NCBI GenBank assembly: GCA_029780115.1
Contig: JAKOZG010000027.1
Coordinates: 62,001 to 126,000 of the forward strand
Direction: 5' to 3'
Source: Thermotogota bacterium
GTDB lineage: Bacteria > Thermotogota > Thermotogae > Petrotogales > Petrotogaceae
DNA length: 64,000 nucleotides
Position numbers and translations under genes: made by a program. Positions 9,203 to 18,164 of the stretch are shown here, piece after piece (positions within the stretch are counted from its first letter, which is position 1; every line of letters starts with the position of its first letter). Below the pieces are notes generated by a model that was given only the letters and a program-made list of their open reading frames with translations, searched no databases and had not been told where the DNA came from.

Positions 9203-10228
9203 TTATTTTAAATTTACGATTTTTCCGTTATTATCAGCAGACTTCATTTCTGCTAAGGCAATTCTTATTGTTTCCATAGAACTATTTGGAGGACAAACTT
9301 CTATAGGTAAATCGTTAAGTACAGCATTGGCAAAATACTTTATTTCTCTGTAGTATGCATTTTCATTTGAAATTTCTGGTACAAAGGGTTTTCCAACATT
9401 TGGAGTTACTTTTAACTCTCTTCTTTCATATATTATGTTACCTTCTTCGAAGTTTATTCTATAGCGCATTTCAAATGGAAAATCACCGTTTAATAACCAA
9501 TCATCTTCTGCAATTATTATTTTTTTATCATTAAAAAAATATCTCGTTGAAACTACATCATATCCGGAGGCAGGTAATATATTAGTTGAAATGGTGGAAA
9601 CAGCATGAGGAGTACCAAAAAACCAGTTTATTACGTCTACGTCGTGGATATGTTGATCTAATAGCACACCCCCACTTTTATCTTTTTGTAGTAGCCAGTT
9701 TTGATACGACCATTTTGGAGTATTTCCACCTCTAAAGAAGTACGATTCAATTACTTCACCAAACCTTTTGGTATCTATCTTTTCCTTTGCATATTCGTAA
9801 GCGGGCCAAAAACGTAAACAATGTCCTATCATCAATTTCTTGTTGTTCCTTTCTGCTGCCTCTATCATTGCTTGACATTGTTCCAAGGTAAGTGCCATTG
9901 GTTTTTCACATAAGACATGTATTCCGGCGTTTAAAAACTTCACAGATACCTCAGAATGCAAATATGTAGGCAAAGCAATGTCAACAAAGTCTAGTTTTTC
10001 TTTTTCTAACATCTCATCAATTCTTGTATACAAATTGTATTTTGAAAAATCAAACTTCTTTTCTCCTACCTTTATGTTTCCTGGAATAAATTTGTTCTCA
10101 AACTTTGCAGGATCTATATCACATATAGCAACTAGTTTTAAAGGAAACTCTTCAGATTCTAATCTTATATAATTCTCTAAGTGACTTCTTCCCATAAATC
10201 CTATACCTATTAAACCAACTTTCAACAT
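9203..10228 (-). CDS. Gfo/Idh/MocA family oxidoreductase (inositol/sugar dehydrogenase-like)
   Basis: This 341-residue enzyme has a clean Rossmann motif GLIGIGFMG, the family EKPMALT motif near residue 112 and the catalytic-region segment GGVLLDQHIHDVD near 187. The HIHDVD part carries the Asp/His pair typical of inositol and glucose-fructose dehydrogenases. Length and order are canonical, unlike the Cys-bearing paralogue two genes downstream. GAGGG lies shortly before the ATG. As part of the ROK-led leftward operon it most likely oxidises the sugar or cyclitol imported by the divergent transporter. Confidence 0.87.
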   Translation of the reverse strand: MLKVGLIGIGFMGRSHLENYIRLESEEFPLKLVAICDIDPAKFENKFIPGNIKVGEKKFDFSKYNLYTRIDEMLEKEKLDFVDIALPTYLHSEVSVKFLNAGIHVLCEKPMALTLEQCQAMIEAAERNNKKLMIGHCLRFWPAYEYAKEKIDTKRFGEVIESYFFRGGNTPKWSYQNWLLQKDKSGGVLLDQHIHDVDVINWFFGTPHAVSTISTNILPASGYDVVSTRYFFNDKKIIIAEDDWLLNGDFPFEMRYRINFEEGNIIYERRELKVTPNVGKPFVPEISNENAYYREIKYFANAVLNDLPIEVCPPNSSMETIRIALAEMKSADNNGKIVNLK

Positions 10229-10256
10229 CTTACCCTCATCTCCTGTATTAATAATA

Positions 10257-11426
10257 TTAAAGTATATTTAAAGTTTTAATTTCATTAAAACCTAATACAT
10301 TATCAAGGACTTCCCAAAAACTTCCTTTAATGATTAATAGGTTTTCATCTTTGTTGATTAGAAAAATGTCTTTTTTTTCTATTAATTTTTCTAATTTACT
10401 GACTATATTTTCTGTAAGAGAAGGACAATTTCTTGTAACAGTCCCATTGAATATCACCATTTCTGGATCTAAAACCATTATAACTGGTGCAAAAACTTCC
10501 GCTATTTTTTTGGAAATATATTCAAATTCTCTATTTACAATGGTCAATTGATTGTTTCTCTCTAATTCTACTAAAATTTGTTCACTATCTTCATAAGATA
10601 AGTTCAGTTTATTTTTAGCAAATTCAATAAGAGATCTTTCAGAAATTATTTTTTCTAGTTCTTCGTATTCACCTTTATATTCTACTTTTAATTGTCCTAT
10701 TTCTCCAGCATTTCCTTCTTTTCCCGTATATAATTCACCATTTATTATAATTCCCATTCCTATCCCCATACTGAAATATATTGCCAGCACATTTTCGTTT
10801 CTGGAGTTGCTTTCGTAGAATCCCTTTGCTAGCAAGTTAGCGTCATTTTCCCAAAAAACAGGTATCTTTTCGTCTTTCATTTTGATATATTCAAATATAG
10901 GTTCATCCTTCCAGCCATAAAATCTACTTTTTATTATTTTTTTGTTTCTTTTATCTATGGGCGTAGGTAGAGCAACACAAATACCTAAGACTTCGCTTTG
11001 TTTTTCTGATAATATTTCATCTAAAATTTGTTTTATTTCTTTTTCCACTTGATTCCATAAATCAGAAAATTTAATGTTTCTTTCAAAAATAATTTTTTTG
11101 CTCTTTAAAGTATGTTGGTGATTGTCTAGAAAGAATATATTTGCATTTTGATACTCTATATGAACCACTATTATTGTCTTTGAATCAGGATTTAAATATA
11201 TTTTTTTAGATCTTCTCCCTAAACTACTGGAAGTATCCAACTCCTCTAAAATAAAACCTTCTTCTATCAGCTGAGCTACATTATTACTTACAGCGGGAAA
11301 ACTAATATTTAAATCTTTGGATATATTCGTCCGCGTTGTGTAAGTATTAAAATTTTTGAATAAGTAATGTAAAATTCTTTTTTTATTTGTCTCGCTAATT
11401 TTTTCAGATATCCGACTTTTAGCCAC
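10257..11426 (-). CDS. ROK-family transcriptional regulator
   Basis: The 389-residue protein has an N-terminal winged helix (about 15-60, with TRTNISKDLNISFPAVSNNV as the HTH) and a C-terminal ROK sugar-kinase-like domain with GMGIIINGELYTGKEGNAGEIG. The usual ROK zinc motif (GH...CxCGxxGC) is absent: GQLKVEYKGEYEELE stands in its place, so effector or metal binding has diverged. The start is GTG after GAGGAGTG. It is the first gene of the leftward catabolic operon and lies divergent to the ABC/phosphoesterase operon, so it is probably the local repressor. Confidence 0.88.
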   Translation of the reverse strand: MAKSRISEKISETNKKRILHYLFKNFNTYTTRTNISKDLNISFPAVSNNVAQLIEEGFILEELDTSSSLGRRSKKIYLNPDSKTIIVVHIEYQNANIFFLDNHQHTLKSKKIIFERNIKFSDLWNQVEKEIKQILDEILSEKQSEVLGICVALPTPIDKRNKKIIKSRFYGWKDEPIFEYIKMKDEKIPVFWENDANLLAKGFYESNSRNENVLAIYFSMGIGMGIIINGELYTGKEGNAGEIGQLKVEYKGEYEELEKIISERSLIEFAKNKLNLSYEDSEQILVELERNNQLTIVNREFEYISKKIAEVFAPVIMVLDPEMVIFNGTVTRNCPSLTENIVSKLEKLIEKKDIFLINKDENLLIIKGSFWEVLDNVLGFNEIKTLNIL

Positions 11427-11457
11427 GTTAAATCACTCCTCAAATTTAACATGGAGA

Positions 11458-11479
11458 AAAATGTATAAAAATACATTTT
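11458..11479. promoter_or_regulatory. operator-like inverted repeat in ROK gene leader
   Basis: AAAATGTAT and ATACATTTT are perfect 9-bp arms around AAAA. The repeat lies between the proposed leftward -10 at 11499-11504 and the ROK start, where a repressor could block its own gene. Confidence 0.4.
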
Positions 11480-11690
11480 GTTTCATATCCATGCTTTAAT
11501 TATAGTATATTGTTGAAAGTTTTTTATCTTAAAAAATTATAATATATTTTATTATTTAATTAAAATAGCTTTCTTTACGTTTAAGAAAGAATAAAGGTAA
11601 TTACAGCAATTTAGCACTGTTTAATTGTAAAAATCCCATTCGCTTTAATTCTTGATAATGGAAATTCAAACAAATTCTAAGGATTTGTGA

Positions 11691-11720
11691 TGTAATTAGC
11701 CATAAAATAGATTAATTACA
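11691..11720. promoter_or_regulatory. inverted repeat upstream of ABC operon promoter
   Basis: TGTAATTA (11691-11698) and TAATTACA (11713-11720) are perfect 8-bp arms 14 bases apart, about 33 bases upstream of the rightward -35. A two-half-site operator is possible. Confidence 0.35.
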
Positions 11721-11752
11721 CGCCATTATAAATAAACAAAGATAATGTGGTT

Positions 11753-11780
11753 TTGAAATTAAAGAAAAGTCGTCTATAAT
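11753..11780 (+). promoter_or_regulatory. sigma-70-type promoter of the ABC/phosphoesterase operon
   Basis: TTGAAA at 11753-11758 and TATAAT at 11775-11780 are separated by 16 bases. The start site would lie about 145 bases upstream of the binding-protein gene, leaving a long AT-rich leader. Confidence 0.5.
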
Positions 11781-11934
11781 ATTTTTAGATTAAAAATATA
11801 ATTTTGTTTTTTCTTTTATATTTCTATTATATAAGCTAAACAATAAAAAATAAAATAAGAAGCATTTTTAGGTGTTATTTAACTAGAGTTAACGAAAACA
11901 ACTTTAAATTTTTAGGATGAAGGAGGTTATTAAA

Positions 11935-13173
11935 ATGAAGAAGTTTCTAAGTGTGACATTATTAGTTATTTTATGTGTTGTAGGATTTTCAAAAACGACT
12001 ATTGTTCACTGGATGCATCATTCTCCAGCAAGATTAGAATTTGTTAAAAGTATGTCTGAACAATTTATGAAGGAAAATCCAGATATAGAAATAGTAATAC
12101 AATCAATTCCTGAAAGTGAATACAAAACAAAATTGCTTGCAGCTGTGGCAGCAGGAAGCGGGCCGGACGTTGCTCAAGTTCCTGGAGAGGCAATGTTAGA
12201 ACTATATTATTACCAGGTTATTCAACCCTTTCCAAAGGAAGTTATGTCAATTGAAAAGCTTCAAAAAGACTATATAGAACCTACTGTAAGAAACCTAATC
12301 ATTGATGGTGAGATATATGGATTACCAACAGATGTCCAAACAATAGTTTTGTTCTATAATCCAGTATTATTTGAACAAGCAGGTTTAGATCCCAATAGAC
12401 CACCAGAAGATTGGAACGAATTGATAGAATACGCCAAAAAATTGACAGTATGGAAAGATGGGAAAATGATTCAAAGTGGATGGGCTTTCGAGGGTTACGA
12501 GCGAGAACTAGAAACCATGATGAGTTGTGCAGGAGCTACTTTCTGGGAAGATGAAAATCGAACAAGGATAAAAGTGGAACCAGCAATGATTGAAACTTAT
12601 GAATTTTATAAAAAGGCTATAGAAGAACACAAGGTATACACACCAGAATTTGGTTCAAGATGGACAGGTTTTAGGCAAATAAAAGAGGGAATGGTATTCG
12701 GTCATGGAGCCATGGTTGGTTCTTTCCAGGTTGGAAGTCACCCTGACTTAGTTTTCAGGACTGCTCCGGTTCCTAAACATCCTGTAACTGGGAAAAGAGT
12801 AACCGTCCTTACATCTTGGTCATTATCTATAATGGATGGATGCCGAGACCCAGAAGCAGCGGCTAAGTGGTTGTTGTATATAACATCAGAAGAGGCTCAG
12901 AGAAAGTGGTTAGAAGAAACTGGTGAACTTCCTTCTTTAAAAGTTGTGGCAGAAGATCCAAAGTATAAGAACGATCCTCTTTTAGGAGCTGTAGTTGATT
13001 CCCTAAATTATGCAGAACCCACATTTTCGAAGGGTTGGGCCAATCCAGCTTCTATGTTGAGAGATGGATACAACGATATTATCAAAAAAGGTGTACCAAT
13101 TGAAGAAGCAGCTGCGAGAGTGGTAAAAGAGATAAACAAATATCTTGAGGAAACTTTTGGACAATTTAAATAA
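11935..13173 (+). CDS. sugar ABC transporter substrate-binding protein
   Basis: This exported solute-binding protein of the MalE/UgpB type (family 1) has a signal peptide (MKKFLSVTLLVILCVVGFS) followed by IVHWMHHSPAR and typical segments AAGSGPDVAQVPGE, YGLPTDVQTIVLFYNP and GWAFEG. It has 412 residues. The longer frame begins at an ATG at 11917, but that ATG overlaps the Shine-Dalgarno AGGAGG (11921-11926); the ATG at 11935, eight bases beyond it, is the real start. A terminator follows, then the operon resumes with a lipoprotein phosphodiesterase and two permeases. The ligand is unknown; the neighbours suggest a polyol, sugar phosphate or phosphodiester. Confidence 0.92.
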   Translation: MKKFLSVTLLVILCVVGFSKTTIVHWMHHSPARLEFVKSMSEQFMKENPDIEIVIQSIPESEYKTKLLAAVAAGSGPDVAQVPGEAMLELYYYQVIQPFPKEVMSIEKLQKDYIEPTVRNLIIDGEIYGLPTDVQTIVLFYNPVLFEQAGLDPNRPPEDWNELIEYAKKLTVWKDGKMIQSGWAFEGYERELETMMSCAGATFWEDENRTRIKVEPAMIETYEFYKKAIEEHKVYTPEFGSRWTGFRQIKEGMVFGHGAMVGSFQVGSHPDLVFRTAPVPKHPVTGKRVTVLTSWSLSIMDGCRDPEAAAKWLLYITSEEAQRKWLEETGELPSLKVVAEDPKYKNDPLLGAVVDSLNYAEPTFSKGWANPASMLRDGYNDIIKKGVPIEEAAARVVKEINKYLEETFGQFK

Positions 13174-13219
13174 AAATAGCAATAATAAAGAAATTTTATT
13201 AAAACATTAAAATTAAAAT

Positions 13220-13242
13220 GCCCCCTTATGGGGGGCCTTTTT
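13220..13242 (+). terminator. rho-independent terminator after the binding-protein gene
   Basis: GCCCCC, a TTAT loop and GGGGGG are followed by CCTTTTT. Such a hairpin between binding-protein and permease genes commonly trims read-through so that the binding protein is made in excess. Confidence 0.8.
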
Positions 13243-13302
13243 AAGAAACTGTTTAAGTGTATTAATTTAAGTAACTACTCTAATCTAAAATAAAAATATC
13301 TG

Positions 13303-13326
13303 AGTTTCTTAGTTACTCAAGAAACT
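13303..13326 (+). repeat. hairpin repeat in phosphodiesterase leader
   Basis: AGTTTCTT and AAGAAACT form perfect 8-bp arms around an 8-base loop, ending 22 bases before the next start codon. It may be an operator or mRNA hairpin. Confidence 0.3.
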
Positions 13327-13348
13327 TGATGAAAAGGGAGAGAGAAAA

Positions 13349-14749
13349 ATGAGAAGAAAGTTTTCATATATTTTAGTTTCGTGTTTTCTTCTGTTTGTAA
13401 TTTTGCTGAGCGGAGGTTGTGCATCTACACCAGTGGATGAGCAACCGCTTCCTGAAGAAGATAGATATTTAGTCTACATTATCTGGGATGCATTTAGGTA
13501 CGACTATTATGAATGGGCAAATGATGGACAATATGATGGAACACCGGCGCTTAACGAACTTATCGAGAACGGAGTTCTATTTACAGACGCAAGTACTGGC
13601 ATACCTTCAATTACTAATCCAATGCAAGCTGTATTAGTAACGGGAGCTTATCCAAGGACAACCGAGAATATATACAGATATTTTGATAAAGATGAGCAAA
13701 AGGTAAAACAAACAGCGAGAGAAAATTCCGCTGAAACATTAGCAGAAGCAGCAGCTAGTCAAGGGCTTAAGGTAGCTTCTGTTCAGCAATTTATGGTTCT
13801 AGATAGAGGGACTAGCTATGAAGATCCTTCTCATCTTTATATTCAGCCTGGAGGAGATTTTAAGAATAGAGTAGATGAGGCAATCAAAATCTTGAAAGGG
13901 GAACCTGTTGTAACTCAAGGTACGACTGAAATAGTATTTGATGGAATACCAGACATCATGTTCATTTATGCAGATGATTTAGACACAGTTGGTCACAATG
14001 AGAAACCATCTTATGGTTATTATGATGGTACGGCTGCATCTACTGAAGAAGAGCGAATTGAAAGGTGTATAGAAACTGTAATTCAAATGGATAATGAATT
14101 GGCAAGATTAATAGAAACTTTAAGAGAAATTGGGATTTACGATAAAACTTCTTTTGTTTTAGCTGCAGATCATGGGATGACTCCTTATTCAGGAACATCT
14201 AGTCTTAATGATTTAATGGATGTATTAAAAAGCTGTTTAAGCGCGTTGGGTTACGATGTTGATGAAAAATCCGTAGAATTTTTAAATACAGGAAATACTC
14301 CTAGTGAAACTAACAGAATTGTGATAGTCAGTGTTGGTCTTCAAGCTCAGATCTATTTAAATTGGGAATTTACTGAAAATGAGTACAATTTTATAGTAAC
14401 CGCCTTAAAATCCGAATTACATAGTGATTATATTGGAGGTGTTTTAACCTTCGATGAACTTCAGGAAAGGGGGGCTCATCCAGATACTGGAGATATTTTA
14501 GTATGGCCCAATCCGCCACATCATTTTAAAAATAGCACCTCTAATTATAAAGCACGAGGAGGACATGATACAATAGACGAAAGTAGTCAACATGTATTTT
14601 TGTTAATGAGTGGAGCAGGATTTAAAAAAGGAACTCAGATAAATACAAAAGTTTATAATTGGGATATTGTTCCAACTGTTTCACATGTGATTCAAATTGA
14701 TCCTCCTGAAAATGTGGATGGTAGAATTATCACAGAGGCAGTTCAATAA
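13349..14749 (+). CDS. exported lipoprotein, type I phosphodiesterase/nucleotide pyrophosphatase family
   Basis: The 466-residue alkaline-phosphatase-superfamily hydrolase starts with a lipoprotein signal (hydrophobic stretch then LLSGGC, Cys24), so it should be membrane-anchored and face outward. Metal and nucleophile motifs of the NPP family are visible: IIWDAFRYDYY (D47), GIPSITNPM with the Thr nucleophile, YADDLDTVGH, AADHGM and GGHDT. Such enzymes cleave phosphodiester or pyrophosphate bonds. GGGAGAG precedes the ATG. It sits between the binding protein and the permeases of the importer, which suggests it releases the transported ligand from a phosphodiester outside the cell; that role is inference. 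Confidence 0.87.
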   Translation: MRRKFSYILVSCFLLFVILLSGGCASTPVDEQPLPEEDRYLVYIIWDAFRYDYYEWANDGQYDGTPALNELIENGVLFTDASTGIPSITNPMQAVLVTGAYPRTTENIYRYFDKDEQKVKQTARENSAETLAEAAASQGLKVASVQQFMVLDRGTSYEDPSHLYIQPGGDFKNRVDEAIKILKGEPVVTQGTTEIVFDGIPDIMFIYADDLDTVGHNEKPSYGYYDGTAASTEEERIERCIETVIQMDNELARLIETLREIGIYDKTSFVLAADHGMTPYSGTSSLNDLMDVLKSCLSALGYDVDEKSVEFLNTGNTPSETNRIVIVSVGLQAQIYLNWEFTENEYNFIVTALKSELHSDYIGGVLTFDELQERGAHPDTGDILVWPNPPHHFKNSTSNYKARGGHDTIDESSQHVFLLMSGAGFKKGTQINTKVYNWDIVPTVSHVIQIDPPENVDGRIITEAVQ

Positions 14750-14790
14750 AATTAAGATTAAGATTAAATTGTTGAATCAATGATAAACTA

Positions 14791-14895
14791 GGGAGCGAAA
14801 AATCACACTTATAGATGAATATGGCAAAAAATTATGTTATTTTTCGCAGTTGACGTGTGAAAATATTTTGTTGCCATTTTTGCTCCCTATCTTTT
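14791..14895 (+). promoter_or_regulatory. structured intergenic RNA element with alternative terminator-like pairings
   Basis: GGGAGC (14791) pairs with GCTCCC (14882), extended by AAAAAT with ATTTTT, and is followed by TATCTTTT, like a terminator. The same 5' strand, GCGAAAAAT (14795-14803), also pairs perfectly with ATTTTTCGC (14839-14847). TCACAC/GTGTGA and ATGGCAA/TTGCCAT are further complementary pairs whose order makes them cross. The region lies between the phosphodiesterase and first permease genes. It could be an attenuator or small RNA; no known riboswitch class is recognised. Confidence 0.45.
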
Positions 14896-14974
14896 AATAA
14901 TTAAGACTCTTTTTTGTGTACATTTTAACCCGAATGATAACAATTTGTGCTTACTGTGTGAGGGGAGGAATTAA

Positions 14975-16216
14975 ATGGAGTCCTATGATAAGAGTTTAAA
15001 TATTTTGTTTATACCAGGCATATTAATAACTACTATTGGATTATTTTTACCAATAATAGCGGACAAAGGAATAATGTTTTTAAAAGATTTTAATGTGTTT
15101 GGCATCTCTTATTTGTATATCTTTATAGCTATAATAGTGATAAATATTTTAATTAACTTTACTAGCAAACGAAAATGGATAATGTTAGCTTCTTTTATCC
15201 AGTTGTTTTTTGTACTCTCCATACCTTTTCTTAGGAATCAGTGGAAACAAGTTTATCGAGCGAAGTTTTTCCTATATTTTTTCAAAAAGGCGACGTTTGG
15301 TTGGTATTTTTTGGCAATAGGGAGTGTTTTTTTAGTTGTTTACGCATTTAAACTTTTTTCTAAGAAAAAAACGGTTCCTTACTTATTTGTCACACCGACA
15401 CTTGTAGGTGTTTGTTTTTTAACTTTTTTTCCTGCAATATTCGCTATATTTATTAGTTTTCGCAAATGGAATTTACTTGTGCCTGTAAAACCTTTTGTGG
15501 GGTTATCTAACTACGCTCAAGCAATAACGGATGAATATTTTTTGAGATCACTATGGACAAGTTTTAAATACGCTTTAGGAGTTGTTCCAAGTCGTATTGT
15601 GTTTGGTTTCCTTTTTGCGTATCTGATATACTCTATTCCAAAGTTTAAAAGCTTTTTTAGAGTAGTGTACTTTTTACCTTTTGTTACTTCGACAGTCGCC
15701 GTAAGCGTTATTTGGAAATGGATTTATCATCCGTACTATGGATTAGCGAATTATTTTATAAGTTTGTTCGGAATGAAACCTATAAATTGGTTAGGTAATC
15801 CGTCAATAGCAATTTGGGCTGTAGCGGCCGTTTCTGTGTGGCGATCTTTAGGGTATGATATTATTATTTTTCTTTCAGGAATAAATGACATACCTGAGAC
15901 TGTATTGGAAGCATCTCAAATTGATGGAGCGACAAGATGGCAACAGTTTTGGAAAATCATAGTTCCTCTAATTAAACCTTCTCTTATATTAATATTTATA
16001 ACCTCCACAATCAGTGCAATCCAGGTGTTTACGGAAATTTATATGATGACTGGTGGTAGTGCAGATACAAAAACCGCTGTTTATTATATTTGGGAATATG
16101 GATTTACCAGACTACAAATGGGATATGCTTGTGCTATGTCTATGATATTATTTGGCATCATTTTAATTATTTCTCTTATTCAAATGAGAGTTACAAACCT
16201 TTTGGAGGAGGAGTGA
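14975..16216 (+). CDS. sugar ABC transporter permease (MalF-type) with extra N-terminal membrane domain
   Basis: The last 290 residues form a standard binding-protein-dependent permease with the ATPase-docking EAA loop EASQIDGATRWQQFWKIIVP near residue 311. The first 120 residues are an added membrane region with about four hydrophobic segments (for example residues 10-28, 42-62, 66-83 and 104-124), so the protein is 413 residues against the usual 290-300. GGGGAGG precedes the ATG. It is followed after two bases by the second permease. No ATPase gene is present here, so a shared MsmK-like ATPase encoded elsewhere is presumed. Confidence 0.9.
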   Translation: MESYDKSLNILFIPGILITTIGLFLPIIADKGIMFLKDFNVFGISYLYIFIAIIVINILINFTSKRKWIMLASFIQLFFVLSIPFLRNQWKQVYRAKFFLYFFKKATFGWYFLAIGSVFLVVYAFKLFSKKKTVPYLFVTPTLVGVCFLTFFPAIFAIFISFRKWNLLVPVKPFVGLSNYAQAITDEYFLRSLWTSFKYALGVVPSRIVFGFLFAYLIYSIPKFKSFFRVVYFLPFVTSTVAVSVIWKWIYHPYYGLANYFISLFGMKPINWLGNPSIAIWAVAAVSVWRSLGYDIIIFLSGINDIPETVLEASQIDGATRWQQFWKIIVPLIKPSLILIFITSTISAIQVFTEIYMMTGGSADTKTAVYYIWEYGFTRLQMGYACAMSMILFGIILIISLIQMRVTNLLEEE

Positions 16217-16218
16217 TT

Positions 16219-17055
16219 ATGAAATCTAAGAAAAAAACTAATAGGATATTTTATACAATTTGTTATATTATACTTTCGTTGGTAGCTGTAATAATGATAA
16301 TGCCATTTTTGTGGATGATACTATCAACATTCAAACCTCTTTATGAGTTATATATCTTTCCACCCACTTTTTTGCCTCAGAACTTCACACTTGAAAATTA
16401 CAAAGAGGTTTTTACTACAGTACCTTTTTTTAAGTATTATTTAAATTCTTTTATAGTTACTGTTTGTTCGGTAATTTTAACTTTATTTACAGCATCCACT
16501 GCTGGTTTTGCTTTTGCAAAATATCAATTTAAAGGTAGAAATGCTATATTCAAGGTGTTGCTGAGTGCAATGATGATACCTTTTCCTGTGACAATAATTC
16601 CTTTATATATTATGGTTTATGAACTTGGTTTAGTTGACACTTATGCGGCTTTAATAGTAACAGGTTCTATTAGTATTTTTGGTACCTTTTTGATGAGACA
16701 ATTTATACTTGGAATACCAGATGATCTCTTAGATGCAGCTCGTATAGATGGAGCGAGTGAATGGCTTATATATAGAAAGGTTATTCTACCAAATATAAAA
16801 CCTGTTTTATCGGCATTAGCTATACTTTCGTTTATGGGAAGCTGGAATGCATTTTTATGGCCTTTATTAGTGGTAAACACTGACAAACATAAGACCGTTC
16901 AATTAGGTGTTCAATTCTTCTCACAACAGTATGGGGACTTAGTGCATCTGCAACTGACGGCCGCGGCTCTCGCAATTTTACCTATTGTAATTGTTTATTT
17001 GATCCTTCAAGAACAATTTATACAAGGAATTACCATGAGTGGGGTGAAAGGATAA
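16219..17055 (+). CDS. sugar ABC transporter permease (MalG-type)
   Basis: This 278-residue inner-membrane permease has about six hydrophobic segments and the EAA loop DAARIDGASEWLIYRKVILP near residue 172. The open frame extends upstream to 16090, but that part lies wholly inside the previous permease; GGAGGAGG just before the ATG at 16219 sets the start. It begins two bases after the stop of its partner and ends directly at the GTG start of the alkaline phosphatase gene, so importer and phosphatase are clearly co-translated. Confidence 0.92.
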   Translation: MKSKKKTNRIFYTICYIILSLVAVIMIMPFLWMILSTFKPLYELYIFPPTFLPQNFTLENYKEVFTTVPFFKYYLNSFIVTVCSVILTLFTASTAGFAFAKYQFKGRNAIFKVLLSAMMIPFPVTIIPLYIMVYELGLVDTYAALIVTGSISIFGTFLMRQFILGIPDDLLDAARIDGASEWLIYRKVILPNIKPVLSALAILSFMGSWNAFLWPLLVVNTDKHKTVQLGVQFFSQQYGDLVHLQLTAAALAILPIVIVYLILQEQFIQGITMSGVKG

Positions 17056-18162
17056 GTGAGCAAATTGAAAAGATTTTTTGCTATATTGTTCGTTTTTGTT
17101 TCAGCGATGATGTTAATTGCCCAACCAAAGAATATTGTAGTAATAATGGGAGATGGAATGGGCTATAATCATTTACTTCTTTCAGAATTATTGGCAGAGA
17201 TAAATAATTTGGAGATTGCAACAAACAAGTTTCAAGTTGCTTCTTTAGTTAGAAATGAAACAATAGATAATATTGTTACCGATTCTGCAGCTGCCGCAAC
17301 TGCTTTTTTTTGTGGGCAAAAAACTAAGTTAGGGTGTTTAGGAATTGATAAAGACCAAATTCCTATCAATTCTATAGCTACTATTTTGAAAGAAGAAGGA
17401 TATAAAATAGGTTTAATTACGAATACAAAATTTTCTGATGCAACACCTGCTGCAATGTATGCACACGCCTTTAGAGATGACAAAAAAAAGATACTGGAAG
17501 ATCTAATTGAAACAGATTTTTTGGACTTTTTTGTAGCAGGAGGCTTAGAAGATTTAGGAGTGAATCCCTTTACTCTTAAACCAACTTCTAAATCACCCTT
17601 AAAAAAATTAAACGAAAATGGTTATAAAATATATGGAATTAATTACGAACCTTTATTTGATGGACCAAATGATAAGTTTATGGCGTTCGTTTCTCTAGGG
17701 CATAAAAGCTTCGAGAACCAATTGATTGCAGGAGAACCTACCTATCTTGAAATTATAGAAAAAACAATATCAAAAATAAATTTGGAAGAACCTTTATTTC
17801 TCTTTATTGAATGTGGAAGAATAGATCATGCAAGTCATATAAATGATGAAAAGGCTCTTAAAGCAGAATTAATCATGTTTCAGAAGATAGTAAATTACAT
17901 CACAAGAGTTTTCCCCTCTGAAGATACTTTGTTTATAATTTTTGCTGATCATGAAACTGGAGGTCTTTCGCTCATGTCATCTCCTACAAAGAGTGAAGAT
18001 ATTTCTATAAAATGGAATACTACAGATCATACGGCGACTTACGTTCCTTTCTTAACCTTTGGAAATTCTAAAGATTCTTTTCCTAAACTTATGCACCTTA
18101 TGGATGTAAAAGAATATTTATTAGAGATTCTTGAGATAAAAATTCCTGAAGGAGTGCACTGA
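17056..18162 (+). CDS. exported alkaline phosphatase (PhoA family)
   Basis: The 368-residue protein has a signal peptide (FFAILFVFVSAMMLIAQ) and PhoA-family motifs: IVVIMGDGMG with metal ligand D33, VTDSAAAATAFFCG with nucleophile S77, the late DHETGGL metal motif and WNTTDHTATYVP. It should hydrolyse phosphomonoesters outside the cytoplasmic membrane. The GTG start follows the permease stop without a gap, with GGGGTGAAAGG as ribosome binding site. Its place inside the transporter operon suggests that it removes the phosphate left after the phosphodiesterase step, so the free alcohol or sugar can be imported. Confidence 0.9.
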   Translation: MSKLKRFFAILFVFVSAMMLIAQPKNIVVIMGDGMGYNHLLLSELLAEINNLEIATNKFQVASLVRNETIDNIVTDSAAAATAFFCGQKTKLGCLGIDKDQIPINSIATILKEEGYKIGLITNTKFSDATPAAMYAHAFRDDKKKILEDLIETDFLDFFVAGGLEDLGVNPFTLKPTSKSPLKKLNENGYKIYGINYEPLFDGPNDKFMAFVSLGHKSFENQLIAGEPTYLEIIEKTISKINLEEPLFLFIECGRIDHASHINDEKALKAELIMFQKIVNYITRVFPSEDTLFIIFADHETGGLSLMSSPTKSEDISIKWNTTDHTATYVPFLTFGNSKDSFPKLMHLMDVKEYLLEILEIKIPEGVH

Positions 18163-18164
18163 AA

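Larger units (their letters stand above)
11427..11934. other. divergent control region between ROK and ABC operons
   Basis: This 508-base AT-rich gap contains no gene. It carries a leftward -10 (ATTATA on the plus strand, 11499-11504), an inverted repeat at 11458-11479 in the ROK leader, an inverted repeat TGTAATTA/TAATTACA at 11691-11720 and a rightward promoter at 11753-11780. The large size and paired repeats fit shared regulation of both operons. Confidence 0.5.

Noticed and set aside
16090-16218. 43-residue upstream extension of the second permease
   Set aside because: It lies wholly inside the first permease gene in another frame; GGAGGAGG sets the start at 16219.
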